A DNA stretch of 64,000 nucleotides, from positions 4,919,503 through 4,983,502 of the forward strand of contig NZ_JYKO02000001.1 of NCBI RefSeq assembly GCF_000949385.2. Reading direction: 5' to 3'. Origin of the DNA: Pseudomonas sp. LFM046 (GTDB lineage: Bacteria > Pseudomonadota > Gammaproteobacteria > Pseudomonadales > Pseudomonadaceae). The notes beneath the pieces are model-generated. The model had not been told where the DNA came from. It ran no database searches and saw nothing but the letters and a program-made list of their open reading frames with translations. Shown here one piece after another: positions 47,873 to 56,163 of the stretch. Position 1 is the first letter of the stretch; each line of letters opens with the position of its first letter. The translations under genes and the position numbers were made by a program.

Positions 47873-48178
47873 GTGAACCTCCGCCCCCTTCTCTGCCTGC
47901 CCCTGCTGCTGGCCCTTGGCACTGCCCAGGCATCCTCCACCCTGCGTTGCAACAGCAACCTGGTCAGCCTCGACGACACCACCAGCGAAGTGCTGGAGAA
48001 ATGCGGCGAACCGGTAAGCCGCGCCGATCTCGGCTTCAAGGAAGTCATCGACGAGTACTACCAGCGCAATGAAGTCCGGGTCGAGGAATGGATCTATGGC
48101 CCGCGCAACGGCATGTACCAATTCCTCCGTTTCGAGGGCAATCGGCTGCGGAATATCGACAGCAAGCGCGGCAACTGA
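47873..48178 (+). CDS. secreted DUF2845 protein, copy 2
   Basis: This 101-residue second paralogue starts at GTG 47873 (NLRPLLCLPLLLALGTAQA as signal peptide). The core is LRCNSNLVSLDDTTSEVLEKCGEP and VEEWIYGPRNGMYQFLRFEGNRL. It retains the paired cysteines and has a slightly longer middle loop (EVIDEYYQRNEV) than its neighbours. It lies 46 bases downstream of copy 1. A longer open frame reading in from copy 1 exists but lacks an independent start signal. Confidence 0.82.
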   Translation: MNLRPLLCLPLLLALGTAQASSTLRCNSNLVSLDDTTSEVLEKCGEPVSRADLGFKEVIDEYYQRNEVRVEEWIYGPRNGMYQFLRFEGNRLRNIDSKRGN

Positions 48179-48237
48179 CAGGCCTTCGGGCGGGATGCTA
48201 GGCTCAGTGCCTTTTCCACGGACAGGATGCCCGCCCC

Positions 48238-48528
48238 ATGAAAGCCGCCGTTAGCCTCTTCGCCCTTGCCCTCCTCCTGGCCTCTGGGGCCAATGCCAGT
48301 ACCTACCGCTGTGAAAGCAACCTGGTGAGCCTCGGCGATCGCAGCGTGGAAGTGCTGCGCAAATGCGGCGAACCTGCTTCCCGCGACCTGATCGGCTACT
48401 CGGAAACCGCCAACGGGCGCGAGGAAATGCAGGTGGAGGAATGGATCTACGGGCCGAGCAACGGTATGTACCACTACCTGAGATTCGTCGGCGGCCGCCT
48501 CAGCGAAATCGACAGCAAGCGCAACTGA
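48238..48528 (+). CDS. secreted DUF2845 protein, copy 3
   Basis: This 96-residue third paralogue has a signal peptide (AVSLFALALLLASGANA) and the core YRCESNLVSLGDRSVEVLRKCGEP and VEEWIYGPSNGMYHYLRF. It is closer to copy 2 than to copy 1 in the C-terminal half (IDSKR ending shared by both). It is followed ten bases later by the rhomboid gene. Confidence 0.87.
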   Translation: MKAAVSLFALALLLASGANASTYRCESNLVSLGDRSVEVLRKCGEPASRDLIGYSETANGREEMQVEEWIYGPSNGMYHYLRFVGGRLSEIDSKRN

Positions 48529-48538
48529 GCCGCGCGCC

Positions 48539-49993
48539 ATGATCATTCTCCCCGCTGAACAACCCCTGGACTGGCGGCGGCCGCCGGTCATCACCCTGCT
48601 GCTGATCCTGCTCAATACCCTGATCTACATCGGTTACCAGGGCGGTGACCGGGAAAGGGCCGAAGAAGCGCAGAAGGTGTACCTCGACGGTGGCCTGCTC
48701 AACCGCGAGCGTGCCCTGTTCATCGACCACCTGACGGCACGGGAAAAACTCGACACCGAACAACGCAACGCGGTGGACGCCATGCGCCGCCAGGACCTGG
48801 CAGCAGTGATCCTTCGCGACTTGGAGTTCGAGGACTGGCTGCACCGTGCCCCGGCGTACCAGGCTGATCCCGCCTGGCAGCAGGCACGACAGAAGGCCGA
48901 GGAGGCGCGCGACAGGATCAGCGCCCAGCGCTTCGGCTTCATCCCCAACAAGTTCAGCGTCCAGGGGCTGTTCGGCGCCATGTTCCTGCACGGCAGCTTC
49001 GACCACCTGCTGGGCAACATGATCTTCCTGTTCATCTGCGGCTTCGCCCTGGAAGCCGCTCTGGGGCGCTGGGTCTACCTCGGCCTCTACCTCGCCAGCG
49101 GCTTGGCCTCGCACCTGCTCTGGTGGGCACTGGACCCGGCCTGGGTCTCCGGCATCGGCGCCTCGGGCGCGGTCTCGGGGCTGATGGGCATGACCATCGG
49201 CGTGTACGGCCTGCGCAAGATCAGGTTCTTCTACTGGCTGGGCCCGCTGATCGGCTACTTCAAGGCCCCCGCCCTGTGGATATTCCCCGCCTGGCTCGGC
49301 AAGGAACTGTACGGCGTGCTGCTGGCCGATGACCATGTGAACTACTACGCCCACCTCGGCGGGTTGGCCTTCGGTTTCCTCGCCACCTGGATGCTGCACC
49401 GGTCGGGCTTCCTCAAGGTGGACGAGGCCTATCTGAGCAAGGAAGACCCGGACGCACCGTTCAAGCGCGAACTGGCCGCCCTGGACCAGTTGATCGGCCG
49501 CTTCGCCCTGGACCAGGCGGTGCCCCGGGGCCTGGACCTGCTGCAGCGTTATCCCGGCCGGCTGGCTTTGCTGGAACGTCTCTACCCGCTGGCCAAGGGG
49601 CGCCAGGACAAGGCCCTGCTGGGCGCCGTGCTGAAGCAATTGTTCAGCCTGCCTGAACAGGCCGCGGCGCTGCCGCTTTTGCAGAAACTGGCGGACGATG
49701 TCGCCGACCCGCAGCAACGGCTCCTGCAGCATCCGGCGGTACTCCTGCACCTGCTGCAGCGGCTGATCAAAGCTGGCGACAGCAGCCGCGCCCTGGCCCC
49801 CTGGCGTCGGCTCAGCCAGGCGGACCCGGCACCGGCCCAGCTACCCGGCCTGACCCTGCAGTTGGCCAAGCAACTGGGCCAGCGTCAGGACCTTCGCGCA
49901 GTGGCTGAACTTGGCCAGTACCTGCGACGGACCTTCCCCGACGCCGAGCAGACCCGCCAGTTGGCGCTCTATCAGCAGCACCTGGCGCGCTGA
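48539..49993 (+). CDS. rhomboid-family intramembrane serine protease with long C-terminal extension
   Basis: This 484-residue protein has a first membrane segment (about 19-33), a charged insertion of roughly 100 residues before the second segment, and a rhomboid core with S209 in GASG and H272 in HLGGLAFG as catalytic dyad. The HGSFDHLLGNMIFLF loop before it matches the family. The C-terminal about 190 residues are helical and repeat-like (TPR-type), unusual beside GlpG (about 276 residues). It follows three secreted DUF2845 genes and is ended by a strong terminator. The substrate is unknown. Confidence 0.9.
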   Translation: MIILPAEQPLDWRRPPVITLLLILLNTLIYIGYQGGDRERAEEAQKVYLDGGLLNRERALFIDHLTAREKLDTEQRNAVDAMRRQDLAAVILRDLEFEDWLHRAPAYQADPAWQQARQKAEEARDRISAQRFGFIPNKFSVQGLFGAMFLHGSFDHLLGNMIFLFICGFALEAALGRWVYLGLYLASGLASHLLWWALDPAWVSGIGASGAVSGLMGMTIGVYGLRKIRFFYWLGPLIGYFKAPALWIFPAWLGKELYGVLLADDHVNYYAHLGGLAFGFLATWMLHRSGFLKVDEAYLSKEDPDAPFKRELAALDQLIGRFALDQAVPRGLDLLQRYPGRLALLERLYPLAKGRQDKALLGAVLKQLFSLPEQAAALPLLQKLADDVADPQQRLLQHPAVLLHLLQRLIKAGDSSRALAPWRRLSQADPAPAQLPGLTLQLAKQLGQRQDLRAVAELGQYLRRTFPDAEQTRQLALYQQHLAR

Positions 49994-50008
49994 GCTGCCA
50001 TGCATGAA

Positions 50009-50030
50009 AGGCCCCGCATTGGCGGGGCCT
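50009..50030. terminator. bidirectional terminator between rhomboid and BON genes
   Basis: A nine-base stem AGGCCCCGC / GCGGGGCCT (50009-50017 with 50022-50030), loop ATTG, is flanked by GAA and TCTTTCTT. It serves the convergent genes on both sides. Confidence 0.82.
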
Positions 50031-50055
50031 TCTTTCTTCCGTGCAGGGTGACGGC

Positions 50056-50415
50056 TTAGTCGGCGGACGTCAGGCCGTCAGCGGACACCGCAGTAACACC
50101 CTTGATCTTCTTGGCGGTCTCGATGGCGAGTTCGCGCTCGGCATTGGACTTCACCTCACCTGACAGCGCCACCACGCCCTGATTGGTCTCGACATTGATG
50201 TCCATACCGCTGAGGTTCTTGTCAGCCAGGAATTTGGATTTGACCTTGCTGGTGATCCAGGTATCGGAGACCACCTCTTCGGCTTTCTGCAAGGTCTCGT
50301 TGGCTGCCAGTATCGTGTGACCGCTGGTTTCTGCGTAGGCACCGATCGCGAACGGCAGGCTCAGGGCGGAAGCAGTGACAGCGGCGAAAGTCCACTTGAT
50401 GAAAGACTGTTTCAT
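50056..50415 (-). CDS. periplasmic BON-domain protein (OsmY-like)
   Basis: This 119-residue exported protein has a signal peptide (residues 1-28, ending near GAYA) and one BON domain (about 45-115: DTWITSKVKSKFLADKNLSGMDINVE, then GVVALSGEV). BON domains are phospholipid-associated modules; E. coli OsmY, with two, is an envelope stress chaperone. The start MKQSFIKW at 50415 has a GGAGA Shine-Dalgarno; the frame extends to 50577 without one. It is a single gene, flanked by terminators. Confidence 0.9.
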   Translation of the reverse strand: MKQSFIKWTFAAVTASALSLPFAIGAYAETSGHTILAANETLQKAEEVVSDTWITSKVKSKFLADKNLSGMDINVETNQGVVALSGEVKSNAERELAIETAKKIKGVTAVSADGLTSAD

Positions 50416-50620
50416 GAGGCACATCTCCTCTTTTCTTCGGGACGTCCACGGCCGACTCCCGACCGCGGGCTTGCCCGGAATGCCGCAAGGGCTGTGCCAG
50501 CCTCCCCGAAAAAATAAACCTAATTGAATCAATGAGATGGCGTTTAGCCAGAAATTCATACGGCGTGCAGCCTGCACGTTCGCGGCCGAGTTCGCTTGCA
50601 GGCTGCACGACTAGACGGGC

Positions 50621-52039
50621 TCAGCGGGCGGCGTTCTCCAGCCGGGAAAGCGTGCCCTCCAGAGCGCTGACCTGATCCAGCAATGGCGAGGCGGGATAGC
50701 GGGTACGGATGAACGCCAGCAGCTTCTGCGCCGCCTCCACCTGCCCCAATCCTTCAGCAAAGCCGCGGGCTGCGAGCAGGTAGGCACGTGCGATATGCGG
50801 GTAATTCGGGAAGCGCTGGTGCAGGTTGCGCAGCAGGCTCAGACCTTCGCGCACCTTGTGACGGTCCAGCAACGCGGCGGCGACCTGTTCGCAGACCAGG
50901 GCATCGGCGGGCAGGAAGTCTGCGTCGAGCTGTCGAGCATTGAGCAGGGCGGTAGCGGCCAGGGCGGGATTCTGCCGGGCGGCCAGGGGCAGGTAGTGGT
51001 CCAGGTGGCGGAGGCAGCGCTCGCGGGCGCCCAGGCCAAATAGCAACTGGTGGAAGCGCTCGTTCAGCCGCAGGTCGTCAGGGTCACGCCGCAACGCATT
51101 GGACAGGGTCTCCAGGGCGCCGTCGCTCTGGCCTTCCTTCAGGCGTATCTCGGCTTCGGCCAACGCCTTGCGACGATGCCATTCGTTTTCGGGCAGGCCT
51201 TGCTGGGCGCCTTCTTCCGCGATCGCAAAGCCCAGGGCGCCCTGATACTGGAACACGGCGTAGCCCATCATGCTGCACATCACCACGCCGAAGTAGCCGA
51301 AGAGGAAGGTGGCGATGGGCATCAGCACCACCCTGGGCAGGCCGCCGGAAAGCATCCAGGCCACATAGCTGGGTGACTGCCAGAGGATGAACAGGAAAGC
51401 GCAGAGGATCAGGTAACGCCAACCCATGGCACGGATCACTTCGCCCACCTCGTCGGGGCTCAGGGCGGAGCCCAGTTCCTTGCTCAGAGCAAGGCGGATG
51501 ATGCTCGCGGGCAGGAGCAGGATGATGGCGATGTTGACCACCCAGAAGATGACTTCGCTGTTGAAGTCCGCCGCCAGCCAGAGCGCGGCCAGGGCGGTGG
51601 CGAATACCGCCATCTGCTTGAAGAAGAGCGAAAAACCGTCACCCCCGAAAGCATCGAGCAAGCTGGGCGCTTCACGCTGCCCTTCGCTGCTGGATTCGAT
51701 CACGCTGTGGAAATACTTGGTGGCCACGCTCAGCAAGGTGACCCAGAGGAACAACGAGCGGGGCATGAACAGGCCGGCGAGGGCCAGCAAGGCGCTGAAT
51801 GCCAGGGGGCCGGTCTGCAGGCCATAGACGAAGAACTGCGGCAGGCGCTCCCAGAAGGGCTGGGCGGTGTTCGCGGCACCGAGGAAGGTCAGCGAGGTGC
51901 GACACAGCGGACAAACGGGGCTGTCATCCGGGGCATCGGCATTGAGCGGAATGCAGCAGTCGCCGAAGTGGCGCTGGCAGGGGGCGCAATGCCAGGTGGC
52001 GGGCTGGGCGGGGTGGTACTGGCAGAGCGTCTTGTCCAT
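50621..52039 (-). CDS. membrane protein with N-terminal zinc ribbon and C-terminal TPR region
   Basis: This 472-residue protein starts with a B-box-like zinc module: CQYHPAQPATWHCAPC, then CC and CPLC within the first 50 residues (eight Cys/His in all). About five membrane segments follow (roughly 75-290). The C-terminal about 170 residues are helical TPR-like (EAEIRLKEGQSDGALETLSNALRRDPDD; FRLLRNLHQRFPN-type repeats). I recognise no named family; function is unknown. The start MDKTLCQYH at 52039 avoids an unsupported upstream extension. It lies downstream of pnp beyond a strong terminator. Confidence 0.8.
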   Translation of the reverse strand: MDKTLCQYHPAQPATWHCAPCQRHFGDCCIPLNADAPDDSPVCPLCRTSLTFLGAANTAQPFWERLPQFFVYGLQTGPLAFSALLALAGLFMPRSLFLWVTLLSVATKYFHSVIESSSEGQREAPSLLDAFGGDGFSLFFKQMAVFATALAALWLAADFNSEVIFWVVNIAIILLLPASIIRLALSKELGSALSPDEVGEVIRAMGWRYLILCAFLFILWQSPSYVAWMLSGGLPRVVLMPIATFLFGYFGVVMCSMMGYAVFQYQGALGFAIAEEGAQQGLPENEWHRRKALAEAEIRLKEGQSDGALETLSNALRRDPDDLRLNERFHQLLFGLGARERCLRHLDHYLPLAARQNPALAATALLNARQLDADFLPADALVCEQVAAALLDRHKVREGLSLLRNLHQRFPNYPHIARAYLLAARGFAEGLGQVEAAQKLLAFIRTRYPASPLLDQVSALEGTLSRLENAAR

Positions 52040-52082
52040 GACGTGGGTTCCTGGCGCGATGGCGGTTGGCCATTGTCCAGGC

Positions 52083-52111
52083 AAAAAAAGAGGGCCCGCA
52101 AGGGGCCCTCT
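52083..52111 (-). terminator. intrinsic terminator of pnp
   Basis: On the minus strand, a nine-base stem AGAGGGCCC / GGGCCCTCT (52103-52111 with 52089-52097) is followed by seven U, 20 bases after the pnp stop. Confidence 0.9.
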
Positions 52112-52131
52112 CTTCTATTGCGTGACGATTA

Positions 52132-54240
52132 TCAGACGCCGGAAGCTTCGGCAGCTTCTACGTCCTTCATCGACAGCTTGATGCGGCCGCGGTTGTCCAC
52201 GTCCAGCACCAGGACTTTCACTTCCTGGCCTTCCTGCAGAACGTCGGTGACCTTGTCGATGCGCTTGTCGCTGATTTGCGAAATGTGCACCAGACCGTCC
52301 TTGCCCGGCAGGATGTTGACGAAGGCGCCGAAGTCGACGATGCGCTCGACCTTGCCCACGTACACCTTGCCGATTTCGGCTTCAGCGGTGATACCCAGAA
52401 CGCGCTGACGCGCGGCCTCGGCGGCTTCCTTGGTCTCGCCGAAGATCTTCACGCTGCCATCGTCTTCGATGTCGATGGAAGCTTTGGTCTCTTCGCAAAT
52501 GCCGCGGATGGTGGCGCCGCCCTTGCCGATCACGTCGCGGATCTTGTCCGGCTCGATCTTCATGGCAATCATGGTCGGGGCGTTGGCGGACAACTCGCTG
52601 CGGGACTCGGCGATCACCTGGTTCATCTGGCCGAGGATGTTCAGGCGCGCTTCCAGAGCCTGCTCCAGAGCGATCTCCATGATCTCTTCGGTGATGCCGT
52701 TGATCTTGATGTCCATCTGCAGCGCGGTCACGCCCTTGGCGGTACCGGCTACCTTGAAGTCCATGTCGCCCAGGTGGTCTTCGTCACCGAGGATGTCGGT
52801 CAGGACGGCGAACTTGTCACCTTCCTTCACCAGACCCATGGCGATACCGGCAACCGGCGCCTTCATCGGCACGCCGGCGTCCATCAGGGCCAGGGAGGCG
52901 CCGCAAACGGAAGCCATGGAGCTGGAGCCGTTGGACTCGGTGATTTCGGAAACCACGCGGATGGTGTAGGGGAAATCGTCGCCCTTCGGCAGCATGGCGG
53001 AAACACCACGACGGGCCAGGCGGCCGTGGCCGATTTCGCGGCGACCGGCGCTACCCATACGACCGCACTCACCGACCGAGAAGGGCGGGAAGTTGTAGTG
53101 CAGCATGAAGGCGTCCTTGCGCTCGCCTTCCAGGGTGTCCAGCAGCTGAGCGTCGCGGGCGGTACCGAGGGTCGCGACTACCAGGGCCTGGGTTTCGCCA
53201 CGGGTGAACAGGGCGGAACCGTGGGTCTTGTCCAGTACGCCGACTTCGATCTTCAGCGGGCGAACGGTGCGGGTGTCACGGCCGTCGATACGCGGCTTGC
53301 CGTTGACGATGTTCTCGCGAACGGTGCGGTATTCCAGCAGACCGAAAGCGTCTTTCACTTCGCCACCCGGGAACTGGCCTTCTTCCTCGCCAGCAAAGCG
53401 GGCGATGACCTGGTCACGCAGCTCGTCCAGACGGTTGTAGCGATCCTGCTTGATGGTGATGGTGTAGGCCTGGGAGATGGCCTCGCCGAACTCGGCCTTG
53501 ATGGCGCTGAGCAGGGCGGTGTTTTCGGCCGGGGCGGTCCAGTTCCAGGCAGGCTTGCCAGCTTCGGCAGCAAATTCCTTGACCGCGGTGATCACGGACT
53601 GGAATTCCTGGTGGGCGAAGAGTACGGCGCCCAGCATCTGGTCTTCGGTCAGCTCTTGAGCTTCGGATTCAACCATCAGCACGGCGTCTTCAGTACCAGC
53701 CACGACCATGTCCAGGGCAGAGGCTTTCAGCTGCTCGTAGGTCGGGTTCAGCAGGTAGCCGGCGTCTTCGTGGTAGGCCACGCGAGCGGCACCGATCGGG
53801 CCATTGAACGGAATGCCAGAGATCGCCAGGGCGGCAGAGGTACCGATCATGGAAGCGATATCCGGATCGGTCTTCTTATTGGTGGAAACCACGGTGCAGA
53901 TGACCTGAACTTCGTTCAGGAGACCTTCCGGGAACAGCGGACGGATCGGGCGGTCGATCAGGCGCGAGGTCAGGGTTTCCTTCTCGGAAGGACGGCCTTC
54001 ACGCTTGAAGAAGCCACCGGGGATGCGGCCAGCAGCGTAGGTTTTTTCTTGGTAATGAACGGACAGCGGGAAGAAACCCTTGCCCGGGTCGGCTTGCTTG
54101 GCGCCAACCACAGTCACCAGCACGGTGACGTCTTCATCCATGGTGACCAGAACGGCACCGGAAGCTTGACGGGCGATTCGGCCAGTCTCGAGGGTGACGG
54201 TCGATTGACCGAACTGGAACTTCTTGATTACCGGGTTCAC
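52132..54240 (-). CDS. pnp: polynucleotide phosphorylase
   Basis: PNPase degrades RNA 3' to 5' phosphorolytically and is part of the degradosome. The 702-residue enzyme has two RNase PH-like domains (the second with [14 protein letters not shown] and [14 protein letters not shown]), a KH domain (about 555-615, [12 protein letters not shown]) and a C-terminal S1 domain (about 620-690, [24 protein letters not shown]). It starts with GTG 54240 behind AGAAGGA. A 22-bp imperfect hairpin in the leader (54325-54374) is the likely RNase III site used for autocontrol, as in E. coli. Confidence 0.97.
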   Translation of the reverse strand: MNPVIKKFQFGQSTVTLETGRIARQASGAVLVTMDEDVTVLVTVVGAKQADPGKGFFPLSVHYQEKTYAAGRIPGGFFKREGRPSEKETLTSRLIDRPIRPLFPEGLLNEVQVICTVVSTNKKTDPDIASMIGTSAALAISGIPFNGPIGAARVAYHEDAGYLLNPTYEQLKASALDMVVAGTEDAVLMVESEAQELTEDQMLGAVLFAHQEFQSVITAVKEFAAEAGKPAWNWTAPAENTALLSAIKAEFGEAISQAYTITIKQDRYNRLDELRDQVIARFAGEEEGQFPGGEVKDAFGLLEYRTVRENIVNGKPRIDGRDTRTVRPLKIEVGVLDKTHGSALFTRGETQALVVATLGTARDAQLLDTLEGERKDAFMLHYNFPPFSVGECGRMGSAGRREIGHGRLARRGVSAMLPKGDDFPYTIRVVSEITESNGSSSMASVCGASLALMDAGVPMKAPVAGIAMGLVKEGDKFAVLTDILGDEDHLGDMDFKVAGTAKGVTALQMDIKINGITEEIMEIALEQALEARLNILGQMNQVIAESRSELSANAPTMIAMKIEPDKIRDVIGKGGATIRGICEETKASIDIEDDGSVKIFGETKEAAEAARQRVLGITAEAEIGKVYVGKVERIVDFGAFVNILPGKDGLVHISQISDKRIDKVTDVLQEGQEVKVLVLDVDNRGRIKLSMKDVEAAEASGV

Positions 54241-54324
54241 GGTGTTTTCCTTCTCTGTGTTGCCTTGGGGGAAATCGTGGGAGAGTCGGGAGTCGGACCC
54301 GTTTCAATCCCTTAAAAAACCAGA

Positions 54325-54374
54325 AGCTGGAAAGCCGAAAGCTGGAACGATGTCCAGCTTCCGGTTTTCCAGCT
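54325..54374 (-). repeat. long imperfect hairpin in the rpsO-pnp spacer
   Basis: AGCTGGAAAGCCG.AAGCTGGA (54325-54346) pairs with 54353-54374, 21 of 22 positions matching (one G-U), loop of six. It also holds extra AGCTGGAA-type units on both sides. It shares AAAGCCGAAAGC (54331-54342) with the rbfA-infB spacer hairpin. It is a probable RNase III target upstream of pnp and possibly a dispersed palindromic repeat. Confidence 0.7.
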
Positions 54375-54393
54375 TCCAGCTCATCTGAGTCGC

Positions 54394-54663
54394 TTAGCGA
54401 CGCAGACCCAGACGACCGATCAGGGCGCTGTAACGAGAGGTGTCCTTACCCTTCAGGTAGTCCAGCAGCTTGCGGCGCTGGTTAACCATGCGGATCAGAC
54501 CACGACGGGAGTGGTGGTCCTTGCCGTTGGCCTTGAAGTGATCCTGCAGCTTGTTGATGTTGGCGGTCAGCAGGGCAACCTGCACTTCCGGAGAACCGGT
54601 ATCGCCTTCAGCTTGCTTGTACTCGTTAACGATCTGGGCTTTTTCAGCAACGCTCAGTGCCAT
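54394..54663 (-). CDS. rpsO: 30S ribosomal protein S15
   Basis: S15 is a primary binder of 16S rRNA. The 89-residue protein has the usual length and sequence landmarks ([44 protein letters not shown]). It lies just upstream of pnp in the conserved rpsO-pnp arrangement. A GAGGAAG Shine-Dalgarno precedes the ATG. In E. coli S15 represses its own translation through a leader pseudoknot; no such structure was resolved here. Confidence 0.98.
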   Translation of the reverse strand: MALSVAEKAQIVNEYKQAEGDTGSPEVQVALLTANINKLQDHFKANGKDHHSRRGLIRMVNQRRKLLDYLKGKDTSRYSALIGRLGLRR

Positions 54664-54683
54664 GTTGGGCTTCCTCTGAGAGT

Positions 54684-54713
54684 AATAGGCCGGAACCTGC
54701 GTCCCGTGTTCAA
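54684..54713 (-). promoter_or_regulatory. candidate rpsO promoter
   Basis: The minus strand shows TTGAAC (54708-54713), an 18-base spacer and CCTATT (54684-54689), in the truB-rpsO gap. Confidence 0.4.
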
Positions 54714-54757
54714 AAAAGAGGAATGACCGTGCCTATTAACAGCCATCCTCGGATCGG

Positions 54758-55675
54758 TCACTCCGACCGAATCAGTCGACGCGGCGCTACGCGCCCGTCA
54801 TCGCTCACTTCACCGATACCGATGAAGCGACCGGTATGATCCTGTACCCGCATCATGCCGAACTTCGGCGCTTCCGGAGCCCGCACCGGCTGGCCGTGAA
54901 GCCAGTAGTAGGCGCTGTGCTCAGTCAGCTGGATCAGGGGCCAGTGCTCCAGCCCGCTGTCGACCGGCAGGAGGAACTGGTCCAGTGCCTCATTGCCGCC
55001 TTCGGCGTGGGCCTTCTCCAGGGTCTCCAGGCTTATCGCCTGGGCCAGTACGAAGGGGCCCGCCTGGGTCCGGCGCAGTTCCGCGACATGGGCTCCGCAT
55101 CCCAAGGCCTGGCCGAGATCCTCGACCAGGGTGCGGATATAGGTGCCCTTGCTGCAGGCTACGGCCAGTCTTGCCTGGCTGTTTTCACAGGCCAGCAAAT
55201 CCAAGCGCGCAATAGTAACAGAACGCGCTTCGCGCTCCACTACTTCGCCAGCACGGGCCAGCTTGTAGAGGGGCTGTCCGTCCTTCTTCAGGGCGGAGTA
55301 CATCGGCGGTATCTGTTTGATTTCACCACGGAAACGGGGAAGCAGTGCTTCGATCTCCGGGCGACCAACGGTCACGTCGCGACGCTCGACCACCTCGCCC
55401 TCGGCGTCGCCGGTGGAGGTGGTGACACCCAGCTGGGCCAGGGTCTCGTAGCCTTTGTCGGCATCCAGCAGGTACTGGGAGAACTTGGTTGCCTCACCGA
55501 AGCACAACGGCAGCACGCCGGTGGCCAGTGGGTCGAGGCTGCCAGTGTGGCCGGCCTTCTCGGCATTAAGCAGCCAGCGCACCTTCTGCAGTGCCTGGTT
55601 GGAACTCATGCCCCGAGGCTTGTCGAGGATCAGCACACCGCTGACATTGCGGCGGATTCGTTTCACCTGGGCCAC
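54758..55675 (-). CDS. truB: tRNA pseudouridine-55 synthase
   Basis: TruB makes pseudouridine 55 in the T-loop of tRNAs. The 305-residue enzyme starts at GTG 55675 ([19 protein letters not shown]) with GGGGAG upstream. The catalytic aspartate is D48 in [12 protein letters not shown], and the C-terminal PUA-like domain contains the [18 protein letters not shown] region. It starts just after the rbfA stop, in the conserved nusA-infB-rbfA-truB-rpsO-pnp order. Confidence 0.96.
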   Translation of the reverse strand: MAQVKRIRRNVSGVLILDKPRGMSSNQALQKVRWLLNAEKAGHTGSLDPLATGVLPLCFGEATKFSQYLLDADKGYETLAQLGVTTSTGDAEGEVVERRDVTVGRPEIEALLPRFRGEIKQIPPMYSALKKDGQPLYKLARAGEVVEREARSVTIARLDLLACENSQARLAVACSKGTYIRTLVEDLGQALGCGAHVAELRRTQAGPFVLAQAISLETLEKAHAEGGNEALDQFLLPVDSGLEHWPLIQLTEHSAYYWLHGQPVRAPEAPKFGMMRVQDHTGRFIGIGEVSDDGRVAPRRLIRSE

Positions 55676-55679
55676 GCCA

Positions 55680-56069
55680 TCACTCCCCGTCGTTGCCCGG
55701 GTGCTTGCGGTCTTCCGCCACGGCACGCTCGATCAGCGCCGACAGCTCGGCGCCGCGGCGGATGCTGGCGTCGTAGTGGAAGTGCAGCTGGGGCACGCTA
55801 CGCAGCTTCATGGCCTTGCCAATCTGCATGCGCAGGAACCCGGCGGCATCCTGCAGGATGCCCAGGTTCAGCTGGATCTTCTCGGCGTTGTCGTCCTGCC
55901 CCATCACGGTGATGAACACCTTGGCGTGGGACAGGTCGCGGCTCACGTCGACCGCGGTAATGGTTACCAGGCCCAGGCGCGGGTCCTTGATTTCCCGCTG
56001 GATCAGCAGCGCCAGTTCGCGCTGCATCTGATCGCCGATGCGCTGGGTACGGCTGTAGTCTTTAGCCAT
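55680..56069 (-). CDS. rbfA: ribosome-binding factor A
   Basis: RbfA binds the 16S 5' region and is needed for 30S maturation, especially in the cold. The 129-residue single KH-type protein shows [27 protein letters not shown], the [18 protein letters not shown] strand, and [12 protein letters not shown] near the end. It lies between infB (95-base spacer with a hairpin) and truB. Confidence 0.97.
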   Translation of the reverse strand: MAKDYSRTQRIGDQMQRELALLIQREIKDPRLGLVTITAVDVSRDLSHAKVFITVMGQDDNAEKIQLNLGILQDAAGFLRMQIGKAMKLRSVPQLHFHYDASIRRGAELSALIERAVAEDRKHPGNDGE

Positions 56070-56093
56070 TTCGTTTCACTCATGAACGCTTAA

Positions 56094-56147
56094 AAGCCGA
56101 AAGCCAGGAGAAGAAAGCATTGGCTTCCTGCTCCTGGCTCCCGGCTT
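56094..56147 (-). repeat. imperfect palindrome in the infB-rbfA spacer
   Basis: AAGCCGAAAGCCAGGAG (56094-56110) pairs with 56131-56147 at 15 of 17 positions, with a smaller inner hairpin (AAGC/GCTT). It shares AAAGCCGAAAGC with the rpsO-pnp spacer element. It is either an mRNA-processing site or a member of a dispersed palindromic repeat family. Confidence 0.65.
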
Positions 56148-56163
56148 GTGGCTGGCGCCGCCC

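Noticed and set aside
52276-54315. 679-codon plus-strand frame opposite pnp
   Set aside because: Shadow of pnp; pnp is confirmed by its RNase PH, KH and S1 motifs.
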